10,465 bases of DNA from Nitrososphaeria archaeon (GCA_029776125.1 JARVJS010000015.1:1-10465); one strand, 5' to 3'; positions 1-6,220 are shown, counted from the first letter of the stretch. Numbers and translations are program-made. The notes: a model not told the origin generated them from the sequence alone.

Positions 1-1035
1 TTAGATGCGATATTCTCACATGTTAAAATTTCTAAGAAGGCTCACCTAGAACTCGATAGAGAGGATAGGAAAGAGCTTAGGGATGGGCTGCTTAGAGAAT
101 GGAGATACTCGAAGCATTATGTTGACTCGGCCATAAACTCCGTTATCGGATTAGTTAAGGGCTGGATAACCCTTTATAACAAGAGGAAGGCTAGGAGTAG
201 GCCAGAAATAACTAGAAAAACCGTTTACATAAAGAACACGCTTTTCAGCTTTAGAAACGGCATACTGAGGATAAGCATTGAACCGAACAAACGTTATCTT
301 GAAGTTGATTTAACAAAGTATCCTTGGATTCACGAAGATTTCGATGGGATCGGGGGGCTGATTCTAACTGAGAGGGAGCTTATAATAACGGTTAAGAAGA
401 ATGTTGAACCCAAAGCGGATAAGTGGGCTTCGTTCGATGTAAACTTAACGAACATAACGGAATTCGTAGATGGCGAGATTAAGAGCTATGACTTAAGAGA
501 ACTCTACCATATTCACAGAGTCTACGAGGTCAAAAGACAGAGGATACAGAAGATGTCTAAGATTAAGCCTCTAACTTCAAAGAAGCTACTGGAAAAGTAT
601 TCTAAACGTGAGAAGAATAGAGCCAAAGACTTCATGCACAAGCTAACAACCAACATAGCGGAGGAGCTGAAAGAGAAGAACTGCGGGGCAATCATGGAGA
701 GACTTAAGGACGTGAAGTATAGGATTCTAAACCACTCAAAGAAAATGAACCGCAAGCTCTCGAAGTGGAATGCAAGAACATTCCAGTTCATGCTCGAGTA
801 CAAGCTTAAATGGCTTGGTTTAGATGTAAAGTACGTTAATCCCAAAAACTCATCTAAAACCTGCCCCCTCTGTTCAGGAAGCATGGCTTCCTATCTGGGC
901 AGGATAATGAGATGCGAAAAATGCGGCTTAACAATGGATAGGGACGTTGTAGCAGTATTGAACCTTCAGATGCGGGGAGAAGGGTTCCCCCAAAGAGCCC
1001 TCAATGAGCTAATCGAGAGGGAAAGGGTTAAGTAG
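1..1035 (+). CDS. tnpB: TnpB, IS200/IS605-family RNA-guided nuclease (5' end outside window)
   Basis: The frame is open from base 1 to a TAG stop at 1033-1035 (344 codons visible). TnpB proteins are usually about 400 aa, so roughly the first 50 residues should lie upstream; the ATG at 553 is internal. All expected RuvC elements are visible (window codon numbering): RuvC-I Asp146 in SFDVNLTNIT, RuvC-II Glu233 in IMERLKDVKYR, a C4 zinc finger (Cys288, Cys291, Cys305, Cys308), and RuvC-III DRDVVAVLNL with Asp313/315. The catalytic core therefore looks intact. TnpB family members are omega-RNA-guided DNA endonucleases that help IS605-type elements persist. No TnpA (Y1 transposase) is visible; it may lie upstream or be absent, as in IS1341-type elements. 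The gene is more GC-rich than its neighbours, consistent with transfer. It ends inside a hairpin and interrupts the opposing SIMPL gene. Confidence 0.93.
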   Translation, partial: LDAIFSHVKISKKAHLELDREDRKELRDGLLREWRYSKHYVDSAINSVIGLVKGWITLYNKRKARSRPEITRKTVYIKNTLFSFRNGILRISIEPNKRYLEVDLTKYPWIHEDFDGIGGLILTERELIITVKKNVEPKADKWASFDVNLTNITEFVDGEIKSYDLRELYHIHRVYEVKRQRIQKMSKIKPLTSKKLLEKYSKREKNRAKDFMHKLTTNIAEELKEKNCGAIMERLKDVKYRILNHSKKMNRKLSKWNARTFQFMLEYKLKWLGLDVKYVNPKNSSKTCPLCSGSMASYLGRIMRCEKCGLTMDRDVVAVLNLQMRGEGFPQRALNELIERERVK

Positions 1036-1067
1036 AGGTAATAAAACACAATCTATCTCTACTTAAC
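1027..1067. repeat. Hairpin at the 3' end of tnpB, probable right end of the IS element / omega-RNA scaffold
   Basis: Arms 1027-1040 (GTTAAGTAGAGGTA) and 1054-1067 (TATCTCTACTTAAC) form a 14-bp stem with one G-T pair and a 13-nt loop. The tnpB stop codon lies in the left arm. IS200/IS605 elements carry subterminal hairpins at their ends that TnpA recognises, and the omega-RNA is normally transcribed from the tnpB 3' end through the right end. The position fits that role. It could instead act only as a terminator, but no T-tract follows the right arm. Confidence 0.7.
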
Positions 1068-1651
1068 TCAGAACCCGCATCTTCGACGGCAAGCTTTAAA
1101 GCAGTACTTTTTAGATTTTTGTACGATTCATCAGTTACTGTAAATATTATTCCTGTAACTTGATTGACTCCGGCAGCTACTGCCTCATCTATTATTTTTC
1201 CAGCATTTAGTCCAAGCTTGTTAACATCCTTTTCTGTAAGCCTAACTTCTAGGCTATTAACTACCCTATAGCCTACTATTGTTGGTTGACCTTCTTTTGG
1301 ATAATAGTATATTGGATAAATGTTGTATGACGTGGTTTGAATGTCTTCTTTTGAGACACCTATGTTCTCGAGCCTTTTGATCAATTCTTCAACAATTAAA
1401 GCATTTTTTGTTGCAGCATCTTTTGCGTTTGGCTCCTCTGTTATCACGCTTAACATTATTTTAGCCATGTCAGGGTTAACTTTAATTTCACCAGTTCCAT
1501 AAACGTAGATAGTGTGTTCCCTTACTTCGTCCACTTCAGTTGCGGTTGTAGGGTGACTAAGAAATATTGCATAAATTGAGGTTGAAACTAGCGCTAAAGT
1601 TAGTGCTAGTGCACCAAATATTGCTATTGCTTGTTCTTTATTCATTTCCAT
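1028..1651 (-). pseudogene. SIMPL-domain (DUF541) membrane-anchored protein, 3' end lost to the tnpB element
   Basis: The 207-aa reading frame begins at ATG 1651-1649 (a second in-frame ATG lies at 1645-1643). Residues about 6-30 form a hydrophobic signal anchor (AIAIFGALALTLALVSTSIYAIF), so the rest should be outside the membrane. Next comes a SIMPL/DUF541 domain: VYGTGEIKVNPDMAKIMLSV, an ENIGVSKEDIQTTSYNIYP segment, then GYRVVNSLEVRL. Homology runs to KLAVEDA (about residue 193). The last 14 residues, GSELSRDRLCFITST, do not continue the family pattern, where a DA..KA..LA helix and a final strand are expected, and they are read from the hairpin at the end of the tnpB element. Family members are usually some 220-240 aa, so about 30-45 residues are missing. 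SIMPL proteins (E. coli YggE is the namesake) have poorly defined roles linked to oxidative stress. Whether the stub is stable or functional is unknown. Confidence 0.8.
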
Positions 1652-1694
1652 CGGCTTATAGTATGGATTTTATTGAAGATAAGACTATAGTTTT

Positions 1695-1719
1695 GAACAT
1701 GTGTTCTATTAATAGAACA
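1695..1719. promoter_or_regulatory. Palindromic operator candidate between the SIMPL and IDH-family genes
   Basis: Bases 1702-1719 (TGTTCTATTAATAGAACA) form a perfect 18-bp palindrome. A further GAACA half-site at 1695-1699 faces TGTTC at 1702-1706, giving three half-sites in the order GAACA, TGTTC, GAACA. The element sits between two divergent start codons (1651 minus, 1789 plus), upstream of the TATA-like boxes of both. This arrangement suits a dimeric helix-turn-helix regulator acting on one or both genes. The regulator is not encoded in the window. Confidence 0.55.
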
Positions 1720-1750
1720 TATGGTAAACTAGAAAAACTGTGACAAAAAG

Positions 1751-1786
1751 ATTTAATTTAACAACTTTGGGGATTTTAGCCGTGAT
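1751..1786 (+). promoter_or_regulatory. Promoter and ribosome-binding site of the IDH-family gene
   Basis: A TATA-like TTTAATTTAA (1752-1761) predicts a transcript start near 1782. GTGAT at 1782-1786 matches the core of the archaeal anti-Shine-Dalgarno complement and lies 2 nt before TTG 1789 and 5 nt before TTG 1792. The leader would be only about 7-10 nt. Confidence 0.45.
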
Positions 1787-1788
1787 AT

Positions 1789-2823
1789 TTGTTGAAAAAA
1801 GTGGCGTTGATAAAGGGAGATGGTGTTGGACCGGAGCTTGTTGAGGCCACAATGATAGTTTTTAATGCGATAAGGCCGCCAATAGAGTTTATACCATGTG
1901 AAGCAGGATACGAATGGTGGCTTGAGCATGGAGGAAACTCACTTATACCAGATGAGACATGGAAGATTTTGGGAGAAAGTGATGCATGCCTTAAGGCTCC
2001 AATGACTACACCTCCACAAAGTGGTGCACCAAAGAGTGTTGTTGTATCGATAAGACAGAAGTTTGACCTCTACGCCAATATAAGGCCAATAAAGTCTTTT
2101 AAGGGAAAGGCAGGACCACTTGGTGAAGTAGACTTTATATGCGTTAGAGAAACCACAGAGGGACTTTATAGTGGTATAGAGTTCAAGATTACAGATGATA
2201 TAGCGATTGCCTTCAGGAAAATTTCTAGAAGACAGTCGGAGAAAGTGGCAAGAAAGGCTTTCGAGATTGCAAAGGAAAGGGGATGGAATAAGGTTATAGT
2301 GGTTACAAAAAGAAATATTATGAGAGAATGTGATGGCATATTTATTGAGGCGGTTGAGAGGGTTGCAAAAGATTATCCAGGGATAGTGTTTGAGGAATAT
2401 TACGTGGACAATATTGCACAGCAGCTTGTCAAGAATCCCCAAAGATTCAATCAGAATATTATACTTGGCACAAACCTTTTCATGGACATAATTTCAGAAG
2501 AGGCGGCAGGGCTTGTTGGAAGCATTGGATGCATTTACTCTGGAAACTTTGGAGACAATTATGCACTCTTTGAGCCAGCACACGGTAGTGCACCAAAATA
2601 TAAGGGAATGTACAAGGTTAATCCCACAGCAATGATACTATCAGCAGCATGGATGCTAGAATATCTCGGAGAAAAAAGTTATGCTAAAGCAATTTTTGAT
2701 GCCACAGAAGAGGTAGTCCAAGAAGGAAAATATGTCACCTACGACCTTGGAGGAAACGCTGGAACACTAGAAATGGCTAAGGCAATAGCAGAAAAAGCAT
2801 GCACGTATCTTAAAAAAATTTAA
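1789..2823 (+). CDS. Isocitrate/isopropylmalate dehydrogenase-family beta-decarboxylating dehydrogenase, substrate uncertain
   Basis: This is a 344-aa (or 343-aa) cytoplasmic protein of normal length for the archaeal IDH/IPMDH/homoisocitrate dehydrogenase family, which oxidatively decarboxylates (2R,3S)-2-hydroxyacids. It starts at tandem TTG codons (1789 or 1792); the second has better spacing from GTGAT. Visible landmarks are IKGDGVGPE at the N-terminus, Ser83, Arg89 and Arg99 (in LYANIRP), Arg120 (VRETTEGLYSG, with Tyr127), Lys174 (TKRNIM), Asp207, Asp233 and HGSAPKY at 265-271. Lys270-Tyr271 match the NADP-binding Lys344-Tyr345 of E. coli isocitrate dehydrogenase rather than the Asp of NAD enzymes, so NADP use is likely. 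Two departures stand out: the Asn two residues after the substrate serine is Val85, and the second metal-binding Asp is Glu237 (DIISE). Isocitrate, isopropylmalate, homoisocitrate and malate/tartrate remain possible substrates. The 3' end faces the channel gene with a 5-bp gap. Confidence 0.88.
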   Translation: MLKKVALIKGDGVGPELVEATMIVFNAIRPPIEFIPCEAGYEWWLEHGGNSLIPDETWKILGESDACLKAPMTTPPQSGAPKSVVVSIRQKFDLYANIRPIKSFKGKAGPLGEVDFICVRETTEGLYSGIEFKITDDIAIAFRKISRRQSEKVARKAFEIAKERGWNKVIVVTKRNIMRECDGIFIEAVERVAKDYPGIVFEEYYVDNIAQQLVKNPQRFNQNIILGTNLFMDIISEEAAGLVGSIGCIYSGNFGDNYALFEPAHGSAPKYKGMYKVNPTAMILSAAWMLEYLGEKSYAKAIFDATEEVVQEGKYVTYDLGGNAGTLEMAKAIAEKACTYLKKI

Positions 2824-2828
2824 GAATT

Positions 2829-3758
2829 TTATGTAAATGGCTCGATTATTATAGTGAAGAATATTAGAAGGACTATTATAACTATTGGAAGTAGTTTTTG
2901 CATCCTATCCTCAAATACTATTGCACGCTCAACCTGTTTTCTGTCAACCAAGCGCATACCTTGCACGCTAACACCAATATTAAATAGGAAAAGAGAATAT
3001 ATTGCTAACATAATTCGATCAAATAATGTAAGATACGATAGTGGGGGCAAAGTGCTTAATGTGGCCAGATGGTATGCTACAGCAGAAAATAGTGTTGTTA
3101 TACCTATAGAAATCCTTTGAGAATAGTTTTGTATACTTACAGCAAATGAAAGAAGACTAATTAGGGTTATCAATGTTATTGGAACAAAATTTTTCATAAA
3201 AACAGGAAATATTTCACGCTGGATAGATATCGTGAATATTATGCGGGAATAGTTTTCACCAGGATATTCGTGGACAACACTTTCTGCCATAAAATCCTTA
3301 AACTGCCATCCAACAACATAAGCTTGAGGATCCAAACCACTCTCTTCATAATCGGGAACAAAGACTAGTTTTGACATGTTAAGAGACTTGTCTTCAATAA
3401 TTATGTTAAGATTTTGTACATCAAAGGGAAAGGATTTGAAATTGTATTGTTGAACAAAAGTTGCCTTAACCCTATACTCTACATAACCTTCCCTTTCAGC
3501 GGTCTTTTCAATTCTAGATGGGGCGCCATTTATGAACTCAAAGTTTGGAGGAGTATCCTTGTAATGGAACCAGAGATAGAAGTCAGCAGAAAATGTTCCA
3601 GCTGCAAGATCAACCTTATCAATACTAATAATCCAAATACCAGCTTTAACTTGAGAAGGAGAAAGCGCATGCACATGACCTACATTCAAACAAAATATTG
3701 GTATCATAACAAGTAAAATGATTAAAGATTTTCTGTGCATCAACCAAGGTTTAGGCAT
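2829..3758 (-). CDS. Pentameric ligand-gated ion channel (Cys-loop/Pro-loop superfamily), archaeal
   Basis: This 309-aa protein has the full architecture of prokaryotic pentameric ligand-gated channels (GLIC, ELIC). A signal peptide spans about residues 1-31, ending GHVHA. An extracellular beta-sandwich ligand-binding domain spans 36-182, with a signature loop KSFPFDVQNLNI at 108-119. This loop has the conserved Pro and Asp but no flanking cysteines, as in other prokaryotic members. Four membrane helices follow: M1 about 184-206 (with Pro193), M2 215-236, M3 247-268 and M4 288-306, joined by a short M3-M4 loop. In M2, Arg215, Gly219, Ile220, Thr221 and Thr222 match the 0', 4', 5', 6' and 7' positions of glycine receptors, and Leu-Pro at 22'/23' is kept. 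There is no Glu at -1' or -2'. The start at 3758 is tentative; Met7 (3740) gives an equally good signal peptide and fits the nearby TATA-like TTTATTAAA (minus strand of 3773-3781) better. The ligand and ion selectivity cannot be read from the sequence. Confidence 0.92.
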   Translation of the reverse strand: MPKPWLMHRKSLIILLVMIPIFCLNVGHVHALSPSQVKAGIWIISIDKVDLAAGTFSADFYLWFHYKDTPPNFEFINGAPSRIEKTAEREGYVEYRVKATFVQQYNFKSFPFDVQNLNIIIEDKSLNMSKLVFVPDYEESGLDPQAYVVGWQFKDFMAESVVHEYPGENYSRIIFTISIQREIFPVFMKNFVPITLITLISLLSFAVSIQNYSQRISIGITTLFSAVAYHLATLSTLPPLSYLTLFDRIMLAIYSLFLFNIGVSVQGMRLVDRKQVERAIVFEDRMQKLLPIVIIVLLIFFTIIIEPFT

Positions 3759-3847
3759 GATAATTTAAAATCTTTAATAAACTACCTTAAGACAGCCTTC
3801 TATAAGTGATGAAAATTAAGAATTTTTACTAAAATTTGTTAAAATAA

Positions 3848-3855
3848 TTTATATT
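3848..3855 (+). promoter_or_regulatory. TATA-like box of the aldolase gene
   Basis: TTTATATT is centred about 33 nt upstream of ATG 3884. It predicts a transcript start near 3878, giving a leader of about 6 nt. No convincing Shine-Dalgarno sequence precedes this ATG, so translation is probably nearly leaderless. Confidence 0.5.
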
Positions 3856-3883
3856 AGGTTAGGTAAGACTATTATGATGGAAT

Positions 3884-4654
3884 ATGTCACAGTTTGTTAA
3901 AGGTAGAATGAAAAAATTTCTTAAGGAGCATAAATTGACATTTGGAACTTGGATTTCTTTAACAGATTCTGATGTTGTCGACATGCTTGGACATGTAGGA
4001 TTTGATTGGTTTGTATTTGACACAGAACATTCACCCTTAAACACGCCAATAATACAGAAGCTTATTCAACCACTAAGTGGCACAGAAGTTTCACCATTGA
4101 TACGAGTTGCATGGAATGATCCAGTACTAATAAAACTTGCACTGGACATAGGAGCAGAAGGGATAGTGGTACCATGGGTCAACACTGTTGAAGATGCCGT
4201 TAAAGCGGTTAAAGCATGCAGATATCCACCCTACGGTATAAGAGGGTTCGGCCCAAGAAGAGCGGCAGCATACGGTCTAGACCCAACTTATGCTAAAAGA
4301 GCAAACGAAAACATTGCAGTAATAGTACAAATTGAGACGGAAGAGGCAATAAAAAATGCGGTAGACATTCTCAAGGTTGACGGCGTAGACGCCTACTTCA
4401 TTGGACCATATGACCTATCATGCTCACTTGGAATACCAGGAGAATTTGAAAGCGAGAAGTTCAAGAACGCAATAGATTCTGTTTTAAAAGCAGGAAAACA
4501 AGCAGACAAACCCGGAGGAATATGGACAGATGACCCTCAGACTGCAGTAAAAAGAATAAAACAAGGCTTCAAGATGATAGACCTTTCCGGGGACATTGGA
4601 ATACTACTCAGAGCTGCAAAAGAGTGGCTCGATATCGTAAAAAAGGAGATTTAG
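3884..4654 (+). CDS. HpcH/HpaI-family class II pyruvate aldolase (GarL/HpcH-like)
   Basis: This 256-aa protein matches the usual ~250-260 aa length of the HpcH/HpaI family of divalent-metal pyruvate aldolases. These reversibly split 2-keto-3-deoxy sugar acids or 4-hydroxy-2-oxoheptanedioate into pyruvate and an aldehyde. The key motifs are all present: FVFDTEHSP with catalytic His49, PLIRVAWND with Arg74, the GAEGIVVPWVNT loop (90-101), YPPYGIRGFGPRRAAAYG (114-131), metal ligand Glu151 in QIETEE, and metal ligand Asp177 in GPYDLS. ATG 3884 is the only start giving the usual N-terminus; the ATGs at 3874 and 3877 are out of frame. It is divergent from the channel gene across 125 bp and followed by a T-rich terminator, so it is probably monocistronic. 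Substrates cannot be told apart by motif. A 2-dehydro-3-deoxyglucarate (GarL) role is attractive because a GarR-like reductase lies about 4 kb away, but this is inference. Confidence 0.9.
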   Translation: MSQFVKGRMKKFLKEHKLTFGTWISLTDSDVVDMLGHVGFDWFVFDTEHSPLNTPIIQKLIQPLSGTEVSPLIRVAWNDPVLIKLALDIGAEGIVVPWVNTVEDAVKAVKACRYPPYGIRGFGPRRAAAYGLDPTYAKRANENIAVIVQIETEEAIKNAVDILKVDGVDAYFIGPYDLSCSLGIPGEFESEKFKNAIDSVLKAGKQADKPGGIWTDDPQTAVKRIKQGFKMIDLSGDIGILLRAAKEWLDIVKKEI

Positions 4655-4675
4655 CACATATTATTTCCTCCGCAC

Positions 4676-4687
4676 CTTTTTATTTTT
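4676..4687 (+). terminator. T-tract terminator after the aldolase gene
   Basis: Two T5 runs separated by one A (CTTTTTATTTTT) begin about 22 nt after the aldolase stop. Archaeal RNA polymerase commonly terminates at such oligo-T tracts without a hairpin. Confidence 0.5.
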
Positions 4688-4700
4688 AGTAAAACAAAAA

Positions 4701-4710
4701 TTATTTAAAC
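4701..4710 (+). promoter_or_regulatory. TATA-like box of the CAU tRNA
   Basis: TTATTTAAAC is centred about 30 nt upstream of the mature tRNA 5' end at 4736, the expected place for an archaeal tRNA promoter with a short 5' leader. Confidence 0.5.
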
Positions 4711-4735
4711 CTCCATAAAAGATAGAAGGAAACGT

Positions 4736-4830
4736 GGGCCCGTAACTCAGCTAGGTCAGAGTGACCGGCTCATAAAGTAAATTGACCTTGAGAAACCGGT
4801 CAGCCGTGGGTTCAAATCCCACCGGGCCCA
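4736..4830 (+). tRNA. tRNA with CAU anticodon (elongator Met or Ile2), intron-containing
   Basis: The cloverleaf is complete. The acceptor stem GGGCCCG (4736-4742) pairs with CGGGCCC (4823-4829), with discriminator A4830 and no encoded CCA. The D stem is ACTC/GAGT, the anticodon stem ACCGG (4764-4768)/CCGGT (4796-4800), the anticodon CAT at 4771-4773, the variable loop 5 nt, and the T arm GTGGG-TTCAAAT-CCCAC (4806-4822). U8, U33, and the G15-C48 pair are present. Removing the 20-nt intron leaves 75 nt. The anticodon stem lacks the three G-C pairs expected of an initiator, so this is elongator tRNA-Met or the isoleucine tRNA read as CAU after agmatidine modification. The sequence alone does not decide between them. 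Confidence 0.93.
4775..4794 (+). other. 20-nt archaeal tRNA intron with bulge-helix-bulge motif
   Basis: The intron sits at canonical position 37/38. A four-pair central helix forms between CTCA (4769-4772) and TGAG (4789-4792). It is flanked by two three-base bulges, TAA (4773-4775) and AAA (4793-4795). The archaeal splicing endonuclease cuts after the second base of each bulge, which gives 4775-4794 as the intron and restores a 7-nt anticodon loop. The inner intron helix is weak (about two pairs). Confidence 0.88.
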
Positions 4831-4953
4831 TCGCTAAAATTCCATTATAGGAAAGAGTAGATTAAACTTTTAGCCATTCAGCGCCAAATAGTTTAGAACA
4901 TATCCAGAATCATTTTTAAAGCATAAATAGTATAGGATTACAAAAAATGGTTT

Positions 4954-4958
4954 GAGGT
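4954..4958 (+). promoter_or_regulatory. Shine-Dalgarno GAGGT fixing the TTG start of the AKR gene
   Basis: GAGGT matches the 16S rRNA 3' complement and lies 7 nt before TTG 4966. No ATG or GTG in the same frame is similarly placed, so the TTG is well supported as the initiator. Confidence 0.65.
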
Positions 4959-4965
4959 AATATAT

Positions 4966-5964
4966 TTGGAATATAGACGACTTGGAAAATGTGGTTTAAA
5001 AGTTTCTGAAATATGCCTTGGAACAATGGACTTCGGTTCAAAAGTTGATGAGGAAACAGCTAACAAAATTGTTAAGAAAGCTGTTGACTTAGGTATAAAC
5101 TTTATTGACACAGCAAACGTCTACAATAATGGTAAGTCTGAAGAATACGTTGGTAAAGCAATTAAGGGAATGAGAGATAGTATTGTTATAGCAACAAAAG
5201 TTCGGCACCGTATAGGTCCAGGACCAAATGATGAAGGCCTAAGTCGAAAACATATAATGTTTGCTGTAAGAGAAAGCCTAAGAAGACTAGGGACAGATTA
5301 TATTGACATCCTTTACTTACATAGGCCAAGCAATGTTGACATAGTTAAAGGATTTGTTGGAGAACCAACACCATTAGAGGAGACATTAGGGGCCCTTAAT
5401 GATCTTGTTAGATGGGGTAAAGTGCATTATATTGGATGCTCAAACTTTCCAGCATGGCTTCACTGCAAAGCTTTATGGGTAAGCGATGTAAATGGCTTTG
5501 AAAAATTTGTTGTAAGCCAGCCAAGATACAATCTACTACAAAGAGAAGCTGAAAGAGAGATTATTCCCTTATGCGTTGACCAAGGTATAGGAGTAGTACC
5601 CTACAGCCCCCTTGCTGGAGGGGTGTTAACAGGAAAATATAGGCCAGGAGCATCACCACCAGAAGGTAGTAGAGGAGCACTTAAGCCAGAATTCTTTAAA
5701 AGACATAACTTTGAATGGGATGACCCATTTAATCTTAAGGTGATTGAAGGATTAGAAAATTTTTCTAAAGAAATCGGTAAACCAATGTTACAGATAGCAC
5801 TTGCATGGCTGCTAGCGAACCCAGCTATAACTGCACCAGTAATAGGCCCTACAACTGTAGAACAGCTTGAAGAAAATGTTGCAGCAACAGAACTCAAATT
5901 GACAGAAGCGGACTTAGAAAGAATCGATAAAATATCACCAAAAAGGGGGCCTTACTTCACTTAA
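4966..5964 (+). CDS. Aldo/keto reductase
   Basis: This 332-aa protein is an aldo/keto reductase, an NADP(H)-linked TIM-barrel enzyme that interconverts aldehydes or ketones and alcohols in the cytoplasm. The catalytic tetrad is visible: Asp48 and Tyr53 in FIDTANVY, Lys78 in ATKVR, His119 in YLHRPS. Cofactor-site features follow: GCSN (157-160), Gln185, Tyr208-Ser209 in VPYSPLAGGVLTGKY, and a C-terminal APVIGPTTVEQLEENV segment. Length and the long VPYSPLAGG/LTGKY loop resemble the potassium-channel-beta/YajO-type subgroup, so a typical sugar or carbonyl substrate is likely but unspecified. The start is TTG 4966, chosen because GAGGT at 4954-4958 lies 7 nt upstream and the family MEYRRLGKCGLKVSE N-terminus begins there. 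The TATA-like CATAAATAG (4922-4930) would start the transcript just before the ribosome-binding site. Confidence 0.92.
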   Translation: MEYRRLGKCGLKVSEICLGTMDFGSKVDEETANKIVKKAVDLGINFIDTANVYNNGKSEEYVGKAIKGMRDSIVIATKVRHRIGPGPNDEGLSRKHIMFAVRESLRRLGTDYIDILYLHRPSNVDIVKGFVGEPTPLEETLGALNDLVRWGKVHYIGCSNFPAWLHCKALWVSDVNGFEKFVVSQPRYNLLQREAEREIIPLCVDQGIGVVPYSPLAGGVLTGKYRPGASPPEGSRGALKPEFFKRHNFEWDDPFNLKVIEGLENFSKEIGKPMLQIALAWLLANPAITAPVIGPTTVEQLEENVAATELKLTEADLERIDKISPKRGPYFT

Positions 5965-6057
5965 AATTGATGCGCAAATTATAGAAAAGTTTCGAAAAGA
6001 TTACAAGCATAATATAGTGAATTATGTTCCTCGTATAAAAATTAGGGCGCCGTATCT

Positions 6058-6063
6058 AAAAAA
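6058..6063 (-). terminator. T6 terminator of tRNA-Asn
   Basis: On the minus strand a run of six T residues starts 4 nt after the discriminator base of tRNA-Asn, a typical archaeal tRNA termination signal. Confidence 0.6.
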
Positions 6064-6067
6064 GGAG

Positions 6068-6141
6068 CGCCGCTGGGAGGATTTGAACCTCCACTCTACT
6101 GGTTAACAGCCAGCCGCTTTACCGGGTTAAGCTACAGCGGC
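6068..6141 (-). tRNA. tRNA-Asn (GTT)
   Basis: The 74-nt cloverleaf reads on the minus strand: acceptor GCCGCTG/CAGCGGC, D stem GCTT/AAGC, anticodon stem GCTGG/CCAGT (one G-U pair), loop CTGTTAA with anticodon GTT, five-base variable loop, T arm GGAGG-TTCAAAT-CCTCC, and discriminator G as usual for archaeal tRNA-Asn. There is no intron and no encoded CCA. Confidence 0.96.
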
Positions 6142-6166
6142 ACATTTTTGGAGGTTCATATAATGA

Positions 6167-6174
6167 ATATTTAA
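6167..6174 (-). promoter_or_regulatory. TATA-like box of tRNA-Asn
   Basis: TTAAATAT on the minus strand ends 26 nt before the mature 5' end at 6141, the normal spacing for an archaeal tRNA promoter. Confidence 0.55.
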
Positions 6175-6220
6175 CTTTTTACATAAGAGCTCATTAATTA
6201 TTTTATTTAGGGCAAATGTG

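Noticed and set aside
553..1035. A short 160-aa TnpB-like gene beginning at ATG 553
   Set aside because: The same frame is open back to base 1 and contains the RuvC-I Asp and upstream TnpB sequence, so 553 is an internal methionine.
2854..3120. Opposite-strand reading frames inside the channel gene (also 3414-3716)
   Set aside because: They are shadows of a well-supported membrane channel gene and show no family pattern.
4736..4830. Initiator tRNA-Met
   Set aside because: The anticodon stem is ACCGG/CCGGT and lacks the run of three G-C pairs next to the loop that marks initiators.
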